A DNA stretch of 64,000 nt from Marvania coccoides (lineage: Eukaryota > Chlorophyta > Trebouxiophyceae > Chlorellales > Chlorellaceae), in the NCBI GenBank assembly GCA_963854735.1, contig OY978100.1, forward strand, positions 186,001-250,000. The letters run 5' to 3'. A model generated the notes under the pieces. That model did not search any database and was not told the DNA's origin. It was given only the letters and a program-made list of their open reading frames with translations. The position numbers were made by a program, and so were the translations under genes. Below are positions 10,492 to 22,496 of the stretch, piece after piece. How positions within the stretch are numbered: the first letter of the stretch is position 1; every line of letters begins with the position of its first letter.

Positions 10492-13264
10492 CTATTTGGA
10501 TTTGGCCTCCTTGAGCTTGAGGGTGGCCCAGAACAGGGTGCGGTAGAAGACGCACATGCCCACCTGAATGAGGAAGCACACCCACTTGTTGATGGGCAGA
10601 ATGTCGTAGTAGGAGAGAACGTCTTCACCCGCCAGCGGCACGCACTGTCCCTCAGCGCAACCGCCAGGCAGGGACTCGCAGGGGCACTGCCAGTTCTCGG
10701 TACCCTCGAACTCGTTCCTGCAAAAATAAAATTGAGGCGGGCAATGGAATGTTATAGAGGCGATGTAAATATTATGCCGTGTTGCAAATCTCGGCATACT
10801 CTTTTCGCACCTCATGAAGCCAATGAAGCTGTAGGTGTGGTAGGCAATGTATGTGAGCGGGTAGCGAAGGATGGGGTTGGGAAGCTGGGAGAGAGGCTGG
10901 AAGACTGCAGGAAGACAGAACAAATCGTGAGTCGGTGAAAAAAAATGCGAGGGGCGCGCTCGTTTACTTACATCCGCACACCACCATGTACATCCCCAGG
11001 ATGCCTGCTCCAGCCGCGATTCCCATCAAGAAATTTGGTACAATCGGAGCAATAGCCATCATTCTAAAAACAAAGGAAGAAAACAACGTCAGCCATGCCA
11101 TAATTTTAGTATTCGGTTCCAATTAAAATACAACTGGGGGAATTGGGACGTACAGGGACTCGACGACGGTGAGCGAGATGAACAGGTTGAGGATGAAGTA
11201 GATGACCGCGCTGCCTGGGTCAGTGCGCAGGCCCGCGATGAAGTAGCAGCAGACCGTGGAGACGAGGGCGATCAGGAAGATGAAGGGGAGGGAGGCGAGG
11301 GTGTTGGCAATCACAAAGGTCGACGGCTTGTAGTACCCGTTGAGACGCTCTCTGATGTAAACCTTCATGTCCTCGACAAATGATGGGAAAGAGGCCACCG
11401 ACATGAAGGTGAGGAAGGCAACGACCTTTAAGGAAAGGGAGAAAAAGGAGAAAGCGGAACGGTGAGATAAGAGGGGAAAAGGGAATGTGTCGGCCATCAG
11501 CAAAAGCATCAAAGCTTTAAAACTGACAAAGAAGAGCAGCGCCGCACGCGAGTAGACCGCCTTCCAGGTATCATCCAGCTGGAAGTAGACGAAAGCGATC
11601 ATCAGGCACAGCATGGTGTACATGGCCAGCCTACATGCAAAAGAAAAAGAAAGCGGTAATGTGCCGAATTCAGTCATAACGCCATGGGCGCATTTTTCAT
11701 TACCTCATCCAGAACACGGTGATGTTGCGAGTGTTGTTCAGCAGCGTGCGCCAGCTCAGCACAGTGGTCTGGTACAACCAGTTGGGCTGGTCCTGCGACG
11801 CCTCGTACTTCTCGCCAGGCTTGGCGTGCAGCTCAACCACGTGGCTGCGCACGCTCTCAGCGACCTTGCTCTCGCGGTACTGCTTCACCAGCGTGGCGAT
11901 GTTAGACTCCACGTCGAAGTCAGCGCTCTGCAGAGAACAATTACGAATATATGTTTCATTCAAAATAATGAGCGAGGACGCTGAAGCTAATATCGCATGA
12001 ATAGTTGAGAATCGGTCTCATTTGGTGTAAATGCTCACCTCAAAGTCGCGGTTGATGCAGTGCAGGAAGTGGTCGGGGGCGGAGCGCTGGGCCGGCACTG
12101 GCATGCCCACGGCCGTGAACATGTCCTCAGCGCGGCTGACGTCGCCAAAGTAGACCACATCACCGGCAGCGAGCAAGCACAGCTTGTCAAACAGCTCGAA
12201 AGTTTCGGAGGCGGGCTGGTGGATCACGGTGACGACCTGCAAAGAAAGACAGGGAAAAAAACGATTTTAGAAGGGGGGGAAACAACGGCACCAAACAACA
12301 GCACACCTAGAAAAAACGCATGCATGGGGTTGAAATCCCTAAACCTACTGTGCGGCAATTTTCCGTGAGGCGGCGCACCACGCTCATGACGTGGAAGGCG
12401 GCGGCCGAGTCCAGGCCAGAGGTAGGCTCATCCAGGAAAAGCAGAGTGGGGGAGGTCACCAGCTCGCAGCCAATGCTCACGCGGCGGCGCTGCCCGCCAG
12501 ACAGCCCACGAATGTGCCTGGATAACATAATAATAAAGCAGCGACATCATGCTCACGCCTTTAAAACCATCCCCCCAAAAGAACGAATACAAACAAAACT
12601 ATGAAGAAACCAACCACTTTAATTACCAGTTGCCAATGTAGGTGTTGCGAACGCTCTCCAGGCCCAGCTCAGTGATGACATTGTCAACGATCTCTTCTTT
12701 GGCGGCCTGCGACAGCGCAGTGGGCAGCCGCAGTTTGGCGGCAAACATCAGCGTCTCAAACACAGTCAGGGTGCCGATGAGGACCTCGTCCTGGGTTACG
12801 TAGGCAGCGCGGCCGTAGGACAGGCGGGATTTGTGCCCGTTCACGCGGATCTCGCCCTCCCACTTGGCAGAGGACGCCAGCCGGCCGGCCAGCGTGTCCA
12901 GCAGCGTTGATTTTCCGCAACCAGACGGTCCCATGATGGCCAGCATGTGGCGAGGCTCCACGAATCCGGTGATGTGCTTCAGCAGGTGGCGCTCGTTGCC
13001 CTTTGCGTCGGTCACCTTGACCACAAGATTGGACCAGGACAAGGTGGCGGCACGGCTGGAGTCCGCCATGTCGCAGGCCGGCGCTCTGGCTGCTTCGATA
13101 TCATCCCAGCGCTGTAATATTGGGTGGAAAGGGGAGAGATCCACACGTGTTAGATGACAGGGAGGTGTTGAATGATAGGGAGAGGGAACCAGACTTGAAA
13201 TGCCGATATTCGGGGCTGATCTGCGTACCTGATCCGCCTTGGCGGCAGACGGGGCTTCTTCCAT
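10492..13264 (-). CDS. ABCG (WBC-type) half-size ABC transporter
   Basis: Ten exons: 13229-13264, 12627-13111, 12349-12517, 12039-12236, 11704-11927, 11528-11630, 11154-11425, 10972-11063, 10811-10904, 10492-10717. They join to 632 residues, typical for a half transporter. The nucleotide-binding domain comes first: Walker A GPSGCGKST, signature LSGGQRRRVS, Walker B LLFLDEPTSGLD, H-loop VIHQPASE. About six membrane segments follow, with the ABCG hallmark FLTFMSVASFPSFVEDMKV and a Cys-rich outer loop (CPCESLPGGC) before the last span. It should work as a dimer, exporting lipids or other hydrophobic compounds; the substrate cannot be told. All donors are GT. Confidence 0.95.
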
Positions 13265-14323
13265 AGTAGCTGGGGTGAGGGTTTGAGCTGAGATGATCGC
13301 GAGGCGATTAAAAACAGACGAGTTGTTGAGGTGGATCTCTGATTTCGTCTCTTGGCCTCTGATTGAAGATATGGCGCCTCCAAAAATATATTAATAATGG
13401 GAATAGTCCTCTCTCAAAAATAGAAACGGCGTGGTTGGGAATTGAATGAAATCAAATGAACACACATATCGCGTGATTTCGGAGCATTGTTTTTCCCTTG
13501 ACTGAAGGCTCCATCTCGCGCCTTACGATGATATATTTATTCAACCACAGTTCAAAGTATATTTGGGTCTGAACTCGTCGTTATGCTTTGAAATTACAAA
13601 TTGATCTGATTATTTTGATTAAATGTAGAAAAATGCCCGGAATTGCGGTGTTAAACGGCGCATAGGGTGAAAACTTTCAATTATTAATTTAAACATCACA
13701 GCTGAATCAATCTCCGCTTGTCATTGTTGGCAATGGGGATAAAATACAATCTGCTAATTCATTCGGTCACGGATGCTGGCCATGTGTTCCCCAAATATAA
13801 CAAATATATTTCATTTTCATAAGACAATCTTGGCAACTTAAATGCGGCGGCACTGCTGAATTTGGCCGGAGGAACTGACAAAAAAGGACACTGCTAGCAA
13901 GCTAACTTCAACGTGCATGGGCAAGCTCGGAGCATGAATGGGGCATTTGTTCAAAGTAAAATTATTCAATTGCCTTATTTTTGTGGTCAGTCAATTGAAC
14001 TGCTTGCATTTATTGTTTCTGCATGGAAAACCGTGTCAAAAAGTTTAGTACAACGGCAGATTAAAATGTACACACAGCCCATTAATATTTGCGCATTAGA
14101 TATGACTGAATGAAACCGATCCAAGGGGTTGCTAGTCTCGAAATATATGCCATTCAGGCAGCGTTCAAATTCCGTTTTTTCGTTTCGTTTCTTACTTTCT
14201 CCATGCCAAGCAAAATTCTCCTGGCTGCCCTCGTTTTTTTAAATCTAAAAAAAAAACCCTTCGAAGCGAAACTGTTGAGGCCTCTTCTCTCGAAAATTTC
14301 CGGAAAAATATAATATTAATAAA
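13265..14323. other. Divergent intergenic region
   Basis: About 1 kb of AT-rich DNA between the divergent ABCG and HIG1 genes, so it should hold both promoters. I see no coding exon, RNA gene or repeat. Confidence 0.5.
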
Positions 14324-14904
14324 ATGACCGAGTCCACTCGTTTGGAGCGCATTCGGCATTACATCGTGCATGAAAAACTCAAAAGCATCGGGGTATGTTT
14401 CCAACAAAAAAATGTGCCAAGAGCTGGGAGCTGCCTTGGAGTCGGGGATTAAAAACGTCTTTGGGGCGGCACCGACGTTTCTTTTTCCAAATAATTCACA
14501 CGGTGGATTTTTTTTTACACAGCGCAGCACGCACCATATCGGTATAAGCCAGCAATGAGGCGTGTGCGTAATTATTACAGACAATGACTGCTTTTCTCAG
14601 TTCATTCCTATTTCTTGCAGATGGTTTGGGCGGCAGGCCTGGGAGGCAGCCTTGCCTACCAATGGGCGCGGCCCATCCCCACTCAGCTGAAGATAATGCA
14701 TTCGCGTATTACAGCTCAGGTCTCTGTTTCATGGACTTCCACCCCTTTTTTCTCACATCCCAATTTCACATTTTCTTGTCGCACCCCTCCCCCAGCTTCT
14801 CCACGTCTGGGGCTCCACTTTTGCAGGCAATGACCCTGGCTGCGGTAGTCGCCGTGGCAGCTGTATCGTTTGCCGAGGAAAAACGCGAAGAAAGGCGCAA
14901 ATAA
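14324..14904 (+). CDS. HIG1-domain mitochondrial inner membrane protein
   Basis: Three exons (14324-14392, 14621-14719, 14827-14904) give 81 residues, the usual size. The pattern is that of HIG1 proteins: an N-terminal helix (MTESTRLERIRHYIVHEKLK), a first membrane span with GLGGSLAYQW, the conserved loop QLKIMHSRITAQAMTLA matching the family I-x-H-x-R-x-x-A-Q signature, then a second span and a charged tail EEKREERRK. HIG1/Rcf proteins associate with cytochrome c oxidase and respiratory supercomplexes. It is too finely split to appear as one open frame. Canonical GT-AG introns. Confidence 0.9.
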
Positions 14905-15403
14905 GAAGTAATCACAAGGTGGCGGACGCTGGAACAGAACATTGAAAAAGAACGGTCAAAAAGCCCCCATTTGCAGAAGCTGTGCATTTATGCCAAGTTT
15001 TTACATGCTGGTGTAAGAGTAAAGCAACGGTTTCAAAACAATTAAACCGGTCAGCTGCCCCCTTCCTCCTCTCCTTTCCCCGCCGCGCTGGCTTTGCATG
15101 CGGGTCTGTGAGCGTTCCATGCCGCCAGCTGGCAATCGCCCGAACAATACCTAACAGCAATGCACCCGCTGCATCTCTTTCCACGCTTCTGGAAAAGAAT
15201 CTTCGAGCAGCCAAGCTGGAGGGTGCCCACACTTCATCGCCCCCAGCTCCTACGCCCTGGCCACAAAATCCTTGGCACCATCGCTTGCGGCGGCTATTTC
15301 GCACAATTCTCAAAATTTTGCAAATTTCTAGCCCATGTGTTGTTCTCCGCCACGCTGTTCCATGACCGGCATAGATTGTTCCAGCGCAGGCGACTCTCTG
15401 CTA

Positions 15404-15828
15404 TCAATAACTGGCGCCAAAAAGGGGGGCCACGTCCACGCAGATGGTGGCAGCTACGATGAATACAGAGTCCATCAGCGCTCCACCTGCCAGACTTGGC
15501 TGCGAGGCCATCAAAAAAAAAAAAAAAAAAAAACAATCATGATGAAATGAAAATGAAAACGCAAAAAGCGTGGCTAAAGGGATACTCCAAGGAGACCCCT
15601 GCTTCGTGAAATGCCCCGCACGCTGCTGTAAAACGCCGCTGATCGCCTCTTGGTCTGCTCGCACGCCTTCCGCAATGCTGCATTTTTTACAGTTAACTTG
15701 GGGGAGATAACTCGAGGCTGATTCAGCCTGGATCCGGAGGATCGCTGGAGCGGCCATCCTGACATCGCCGTCGCTGTGCAGGTGGGGCTCCATTTGGGGT
15801 GCTGGCCATATTACATTAAAGCCAGCCA
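15404..15828 (-). CDS. Possible small tail-anchored protein, splicing unresolved
   Basis: Coding-like pieces on the minus strand: an ATG at 15828 opening MAGFNVIWPAPQMEPHLHSD; a basic piece 15586-15677 (LRKACEQTKRRSAAFYSSV); and a last exon 15404-15499 with a hydrophobic end (DSVFIVAATICVDVAPLFG) and stop. The second and third pieces join in phase with a GT donor and an acceptor preceded by about 20 T residues. The link between the first and second needs an unusually short intron (about 34 bp), so the 5' part is uncertain. No family recognised. Confidence 0.35.
15511..15533. repeat. Poly(A) run of about 21
   Basis: Uninterrupted A run on the plus strand. Read from the minus strand it is a T run that could be the polypyrimidine tract of the intron in the small putative gene here. 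Confidence 0.85.
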
Positions 15829-15973
15829 TGACGCTGGCGAGTACGAGAAGCTGCGTGGTTGGATATAAGCTTTTCTTTTCTTTTCCTTTGTTATTCTTTT
15901 CTCTTTTTCTTTTAGCGGTTGGTTTTTCTTTGGTCTTTCTTTATTCTCATTTTCATTCATCAATTTATTATTA

Positions 15974-16790
15974 TTATTTCTGCTTGCACTTCGGTGCCAG
16001 TCTGCTATGTTGCCTTAGCTGCTTCTTTGTGCGGACTTTAAACCTGTAATGTATGTATGTATGTATAGGGCGACGATGGCCAGAGATCTGGGGACGAGGA
16101 TTGGAAGAAGCGCTGGTGGTGCCCTGGCGCTGGGGACGAACCGTGGACGGAGCCGCTGGCGGGCTGTTGGAGGGAGGGGGGGGTGGATGGCCGGAGAAGG
16201 GGTCGGCAAGGTGGGGAGGGGCATCCAGGTCCACCGCAGTGACAGAGGCGGTGGTGGTGGCCTGGCCGGGTTGTTGCCGACGGGCCAAGGCGCGCTGAGT
16301 CATGATCGAGATGTTGGCGCTGATCGTTGATTGGCAGAGGCTCTGGGCAAGCCGCTGGGCGTCTCTGCGGGGGATGCGGCAGGCATCGGTAAAGTCGATG
16401 AAATTGTTAGGTAGGGCACCGGAGTGGCTGCAGCCAAGAGAAAAGGGAATGACGACGCCCCAGCCCTGGGCCTGGAGTGCCTGGCAGAGAGTGGCATGTT
16501 GGGCTAACTGATCTCTTTGGCGATCATGTAGGTTAAGATCATAGGTGTGGAACCATTCCAAAAGGAGGATCGTGTGGGAAGCGCGGTCTGCAGGTGCGAC
16601 CTGGGCAGCTGCAGCAGTGCGTGGCAGCGTTGGGATGGCGAAGATATCTGGCCTGGAGGTTGCGGCTGGTATGATCCACAACGGTAGAGTGTACCGCCCC
16701 TCGCTGTGCCCCTCAGCGTCGGCGTATAGGAGGCAATCATTAGCGGCGGAGATGGAGGTGGCTATTGATGGGTGCTTTGCCCGTACATGA
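15974..16790 (-). mobile_element. Non-LTR retrotransposon remnant, C-terminal end
   Basis: An open frame of about 235 codons continues upstream to about 16790 without a start. It contains a pattern I associate with the C-terminus of algal non-LTR (LINE-like) reverse transcriptase proteins: ASHTILLLEWFHTYDLNL, then QAQHATLC-like DQLAQHATLCQALQAQGWGV, FSLGCSHSGALPNNF, and a final SISANISIMTQRALARRQ. A Pro/Ser/Ala-rich tail follows. No reverse transcriptase catalytic motifs lie in the window upstream, so this is a truncated copy. The upstream edge meets a 22-bp tandem duplication. Confidence 0.55.
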
Positions 16791-16810
16791 TGGGTGCTTT
16801 GCCCGTACGT
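16767..16810. repeat. 22-bp tandem duplication
   Basis: Two head-to-tail copies of a 22-bp unit beginning GATGGGTGCTTTGCCCGTAC. They differ only near the last bases. The pair abuts the 5' edge of the retroelement fragment. Confidence 0.9.
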
Positions 16811-16892
16811 CCACAGTACCTGAACCTACGGATGGGAGGGGAGCTGTCTTACTATGGCAGAGGGGTGGCATGTCGCCTTGCAGGTCTCTGTA

Positions 16893-16951
16893 GGAGCTTC
16901 TGTAGGAGACGTAATAACGATGTGTAAATACTTGAAACCTTGAAACCTTTT
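16893..16951 (+). repeat. Dispersed repeat copy A with AACCTT-type tail
   Basis: The segment GTAGGAGACGTAATAACGAT followed by repeated TTGAAACC units resembles the segment at 56545-56605 base by base. The short-unit tail suggests the 3' end of a plus-strand non-LTR element, distinct from the minus-strand fragment next to it. Confidence 0.6.
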
Positions 16952-17498
16952 GATGGACTCGTCTTCTGTAGAAGGATGCGTTTTCCTAGAGTCCGACACA
17001 AATTCATTCGCCAGCTCAATAAGGCGAAACGGCTGTAGGAACCCCGCCATTCCTCAGCGAGCAATTGCCCGCTTCGACGTTTCCTCCGCATCAACAACAC
17101 TCACCACTCCAAAACCGGGGAGGCCAAATTATTGCGAACTGCACTGTTCCACACCCTCCCGGTTTCTGCAAAGATAGGCCACATGACCCAGTTGCGGATT
17201 AGGACTGTATTTATATTTATGGTGTGATATATGAAAGAGTAGGCTGTGTAACCCCAGTATTCGAAAAAAATATATATGTTTTAAAGCAAAAGTTTGAACC
17301 TTTTTCCTTTTCAATTTGACAACCTGTTAGGCAGAGGGAAGCCCACAATATGCAATATTCTGCTCGTTGTTAAACTCGAATTATAAATAATGCGAGAAGC
17401 GCGCACACACCAAAAAATAAAAATAAACAAAGTACTCCATTTTGCGACACCCAATTTTTCCCTCACATTGGATAACATTTTGAAACATTGAAGTTTGC
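16952..17498. other. Spacer before chlorophyllase
   Basis: AT-rich DNA following the repeat cluster. It should hold the chlorophyllase promoter; no other feature seen. Confidence 0.4.
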
Positions 17499-18728
17499 AT
17501 GTCGGCACATTTTGAGTGCTTGAGGATGCCTGCGCTACGTTTCACCATAATAATAATATTTCAATTATTGTTCAACAGTTATCTCGTTCGCTCGGCAACC
17601 GACGGAATGGACTTTTCAAAGGAAGGCCCATACTCTTTTACAAAACAAAGTGCCAGTTTCCCACTCCCTTCCGACTTTCAAGAGCTTGGCTCAAGTCTTT
17701 CTCTCACGCTGACGGTACCAGACAACAGGGGCTTTTCCAGCGACCTGCCTTCGACTTTTCCTATGCTGTTTCTTTACAGTGGATTCCAGGTAGGCAGAGT
17801 ATTTTTCAAAAGTGCATGTTCAACCATATCAAAAATATATATGCAATGTAATATAATAAATTAAACTTAATTTTCTGTTTTGAATACCATGTTCTGAACT
17901 TAAATTGAGTGGTTGCAGTTGCGTGCGTCGTTCTACCAACACATTGCCGCCAGAGCAGCAAGCTGGGGGTATCTGGTGGTGCAGTACGACCTGCCCTTCT
18001 TCAAGATCGTCTCTGCCGCTCTGGAGACCAAGATCTTTCCACCGCTCCTCTCCTGGCTCCGCCAACAGCAAAAATCCCTGACAGCAAATGCAACCTCCCC
18101 TGTCTTCGTTGCGGGACACAGCCGCGGCGGCAAGATCGCGGCGCTGGTGTTCGGCGCCAATGCTGAAGCAATCACAGCTGGCTTTTTAATCGACCCAATC
18201 GACGCTTCAAAATTTGCGCCCATTTCCCCAGATAACCCCTCTGGCGCCGCTGCCATTGCGGCTGCGGGAGTGTCCGTAGCGGTGGTGGGCGCCGGCAGGC
18301 TGTCTTCGTGCAACCCCACTGTGGGGAACTACCAGAAATTCTTTGCGGCGGGCGCTGCTGGCAGCTGGCAGTTAATGGTCCCTGGCGCATCTCATACCTC
18401 CTTTGAGGACGCCGGCAGGGTTCTTAACTTTTTGCAAGATGCGCTGTGCGGCTTTTGCCGGGTCAAAGGTGGGCGGAAAGAGGTGCTGGAGCTGACTGCC
18501 ACTCCCATGCTGGCGTGGTTTTGGAAGAAAGGCAGGTTTGGGGTTGTAGGAAGGAGCGAAGCTGGCGACGATCCGCTGGCGAGGTTTTACGCGTGGGCGG
18601 AGAGGAAAGAAGCAGAAGGCATGCTGCAGTTTACCATTAAAAACGAATCTCACAATGATAATAATATTTTTGAAATGTCGGGTGAGCAGGAGTCGCCTGA
18701 AAACTCAGCATCTGCTGTATCTCGTTAG
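17499..18728 (+). CDS. CLH: Chlorophyllase
   Basis: Two exons (17499-17789, 17919-18728) give 366 residues; an alternative start at 17526 (MPALRF) shortens it by nine. This alpha/beta hydrolase removes phytol from chlorophyll to give chlorophyllide. The chlorophyllase lipase box GHSRGGKIAALVF carries the nucleophile Ser; LIDPIDASKF and GASHTSFEDAG supply the likely catalytic Asp and His. YLVVQYDLPFF resembles the strand before the box in plant enzymes. The N-terminus is hydrophobic (TIIIIFQLLFNSYLVRSA) and looks like a signal peptide or the first part of a bipartite plastid leader. A C-terminal extension rich in Ser, Glu and Asn lies beyond the hydrolase core. The intron is GT-AG. Confidence 0.92.
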
Positions 18729-19150
18729 GGTTGTACCAAAACGATAACATTGCTGTTGCTGCTTCTGATCAATTTCCCATAAATTCCTCAACCAATCCTG
18801 TTTTTGCTGCCAATAAAAATAAAATTAACAAGGTCACGTAGGCTTTGTGCCGGCCTTTTGTTGAACCATTCTAAATCTGTGGTTGCCCTATCCAGTTCTA
18901 TAAATTTTGTTTTGCATGTACATTTGTGAAAGAAAGAAGACTGTACCGTATTTTGCTTGAGTGTCTGTCGGCATTCCATAAACAAAAACGAAACGATTAT
19001 GAGCAAATGTGGATTGCATCCTATAAATCACTGAAGTTCAATCCCGATGCGTCGTCGATAACCATCCAGATGCCCTCCCTGGTGCTGCTGCTGGTATAGT
19101 ATATCATTCATTCTCCTTGGAAGGGAAAACATTCTGAGAAAATTGCCACT
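18729..19150. other. Convergent 3' spacer
   Basis: Region between the stops of chlorophyllase (plus) and the NT-C2 protein (minus). It should hold both polyadenylation regions; nothing else supported. Confidence 0.5.
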
Positions 19151-22100
19151 TCATTTCTCCAGCGGTGTCAGCTGCTGGTGCGGCGTCGGCGACTGCAGCC
19201 CTTCCCCGACGCTCTCTTGCCCGCCCGACGACAGCCGCACCATCCTCAACTTGCGCCGCAAGCTCCCTGCACGGCTGCTCCCAGCGCTGCTAGGCCTGCT
19301 GCTTCTGGACCCCGGCCGCGACGACGTCTCGTCCAGCTCCTCCGCGCTGCTCTCGTTGGCGCTCTTTTTTCGCCGCCCAACCGAGGAGGCGGCGTTTGTC
19401 AGCCGCTTGTACAGCTTGGTCTCCAGGCGCGTTAGTTTGGCGGCAAAGCCCATGGAACGCTCCTGGCTCTTCACCAGCGACCGCTTCAGCACCACGATCT
19501 CTTCCTGCGCCTCCGCCAGCGCCAGCTTGGCGGCAATGAGGTCTCCGGCGATACGCTCGTGCTCTTCCCTGAACAGCGCATTCACGTCTGCGCGGTTGCG
19601 CGCCACCAGGAGCTCCCGATCCAGGGTCTCGATGCGCTGCCGCAGCTGCCCTTCTGAGCCCGACCTCAGCCGAGCGATGTCGCCCCTCATTTCGCCGATC
19701 TTCGCGTTTGCTTCCAGGCGCTCCGCCTGCGACGTCGCCAGCTGCTGCACCAGGTCTGCCGTCTGCATCGACAGCGACCTCGCCAGCGCCTCAGCCTCAG
19801 CAGCCCGCTGCTCCAGCTCGGAGTGTTCTCGCTCCCGAGCCTCAGAGCCGCCGCCGCCGTTGGCAGCTTGCTGCTGCATGGCTGCAGCGGCGGTGCCGGC
19901 AGTGTGCATGGGCGCGCTGCCGCTGTCAGACCGGCTGGACTGCGCCCTCCCAGCGCCGCTGAAGCTGCCACCGCCATACATTCCAGCCAAGTCCCGCTGC
20001 GCCTGCTTCAGCTCCATCGCCACCATTTCTTTGGCCTTCAGCTGGCCCTGGAGGTGGCGTACTTCGTCGTCGCGCGCAGCCACCATGCGGTGCGCGTCAG
20101 CAGCCTCTTGCCGGGCATACTGCAACTCCGTCTGGGCAGAGGACAGCGCCTCTTGAGCTGCCTGCAGCTCGCGAGACGTGGCCGCAAGCTGGGCGGCGCG
20201 CGCCTCCGCGGCGTCTTGCACCTCCCGCACCTCGTGCATGGCCAGGGCGAGCTCAGACGCGAGCCCTGCTGCTGCAACGCTGCCAACCACTGCCACCCCG
20301 CCGCCGCTGCCGTGAGCGGCCTGCGCCTGTGCTGCCACCAAACGCTGCCGCAGCTCGGCCGCCTGCAGGTTGCTGCGCTCCAGGGCGTCCTCCAGCAGCA
20401 CCATCCTGCCCTGGGCCTCGGTCGAATTTCGCTCGGCGGCAACGGTGGAGGTACGAGCCCCCTCCAGCTGCCGTGTGAGCTCCGCAGCGCGCGCGGCATG
20501 CGCCTCCGCCTCCCTCCGTGCAGCCCTGCATAGATATGAAGAGAAAAAAAACCCAATTGCAATTACAATAGTTCACTCATCTCTCATTACTCTCGACACA
20601 TTATACTACAAGTAGCTGTCGATTTAAAAACGAATGCAAACTCACGCAATGTTGCGGTCGGCGTCTTGCTTGGCGCTCCTGACCTCTTCCTCCATGGCTG
20701 TGCGCTCCGCGCGCGCGTACTGCAGCTCCAGCGACAGCCCGTCTGCCCGCTCCTCCGCAGCTCGCACCTCATCCCAAGCAGCGTCTCCGCTGGGCGCACC
20801 CGCCCCGCGAGCGCCCGCCAGTTGCGCCTGCAGCGTGGAGGCCTTGCCCTGCGCCTGCAGCGCCCGTGAGTCGGCTTCTTCCACGTACTCTTCCATTTCC
20901 CGAACCCGCTTCTTCAGCGCAGCAATCTCGATGCCTGCCTGCGCCTCTGCGTCCACGCGCGCCGTCGCGACCGCGTCCGCCACCCGCATCTCCACCTTTT
21001 TGTGGTCAAACATCGCCTCCAGGTCGTTCTTTTCAGCCGTCACCACTGCGAGACGCTCCGCCATCTCCGCCTTCTCCCGCTGTACCCGCTCCGTCAGCAG
21101 CACCGTGCCCTCCATCTTCTTGAACGAGTCTTTCATGCGTCCCTCCCAGTCCGCGCGCTCCTTCACCGCCTTCTTCGCAGCCCAGTCCAAGTCCCGCTGC
21201 AGCTGCGCCGCCATCGCCTCCGCCTGATGTCGAGACTGCTGCTCCTTCTCCAGCATCAGCACTGCCTCCTCCGCCACTGCCTCCGCCTCTGCAGCAGCGG
21301 TCTCCGCCTCCGTCAGCCGCGCTTCAAGCTCCAGCAAGTCGGCTTCAGTGAAACCTCCGCCACTGTGGTAACCCCCCTCTCCCTCTTCCTCCACTTCTTC
21401 ATCGTCCTCTTCGTACTCCTCCAAGCCTTCATCGTACTCCGCGTCACCCTCATGCCCGTTCTCAGCGTCCTGCTGCCACCCAGCAAACGCGCTCTGCAGC
21501 TCTTCAGCCGCTCCCGGCCCCCTCGCCGCCAATGCTTCCCCCAGGTCAGCGCTCCCCGCGCCGCTCAAGCTCCCCTGCTGGCGCTGCTGCAACCTGTCGT
21601 CCACATCGCTGGGACCACCCACGGGAGACGCAGGCCCTGCGCTCTCTGGAATTGTGTCTAAAGCAGCAGCAGTGGACTCAGGTAGCCCCACTGATTTTCG
21701 CTCTTCTATGGTGGGAGGAGGCGGCGGACGGGATGCAGGGGAAGGGTCCCGCATGCGGGATGGCGAGGAGCCTCGCTGCATTTCAAATCCGCCCAGGTCC
21801 TGGTCGCCATCAAGGGCGTTAGGACTGCCGGAGAGGCCAGAAATAACCGAAGCAGCGTCGTCGCCAATGAGGCCTCTGACGGGGATGGAGGTGAGGGTGA
21901 TGCATAGCACCGCCTGTCCGCCACCGCCGGACAGATTAACGGGGAGATCCAGAGGGAGGGAGCGGGCGTCGACAAATTTTGACATGTCGACGGTGACAAG
22001 GCCCAGAGTGACGAACCGCTGGTCGGCGCCAGGCGCCTGGATCCGGAAGTCGTAGATCTGAGGGTTGGGGGGAACAGGAGATATGGGTGAGAAACAGGTG

Positions 22101-22496
22101 GGGGAAAAAAACAAAAATTGTTCTGCCAAAAAATGTCTACATTTTGAAAAACTCTGCTCCAGCGCACCTTGGGCTCATAGCCGCCGGTAGAGTTCTTGTC
22201 GAGGGTGGCAATGATGCTGAGCTCCTCTCGCCAGGTGGCCTCGCCTGGATGGGGGTGATACGAACGCGTTTAGGATCGATCAGGAGCGGCAAAACAGGGG
22301 GTGCCGAAAATGAGACACAAACTGCACCTGCTTGGACTTGAGCCAACTTGGTCATCTGCACTTTGGCATCGCGGGCCCACACCACGCGAACTGCGCCCAC
22401 CGAAGGCGGGAGACCTTTCAAACATGTGATCGAGCAGTCTAAACGAACTTTGCTGCGGTTTTTTGAGGACAGCGCCTTGCCCAGACGCTTGAACAT
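19151..22496 (-). CDS. NT-C2 domain plus long coiled-coil protein
   Basis: Four exons (22328-22496, 22168-22244, 20646-22057, 19151-20525) give about 1010 residues. Residues 1-150 form an NT-C2-like domain: start MFKRLGKALSSKNRSKVRLD, then FRIQAPGADQRFVTLGLVTV and an SKFVDARSLPLDLPVNL strand ending in VLCITLTSIP. A Pro/Ser-rich and acidic linker follows, then some 700 residues of Ala/Glu/Arg heptads, a very long coiled coil. In EEIG1/EHBP1 and plant relatives NT-C2 domains link membranes or Rab proteins to cytoskeletal or organelle movement; here that role is inferred. Strong coding bias makes long shadow frames on the opposite strand. The start is the MFKR methionine, with an in-frame ATG six codons upstream. 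Confidence 0.85.

Noticed and set aside
12303..12350. Possible GC donor in the ABCG gene
   Set aside because: A GTAGGT donor at the same place keeps frame and gives the conserved T-V-V-T-V-I-H-Q-P join.
19143..20156. 337-codon open frame on the plus strand, rich in Ser, Ala and Cys
   Set aside because: It is the antisense shadow of the NT-C2 coiled-coil exon; composition is that of reversed Ala/Glu codons and there is no independent splice structure.
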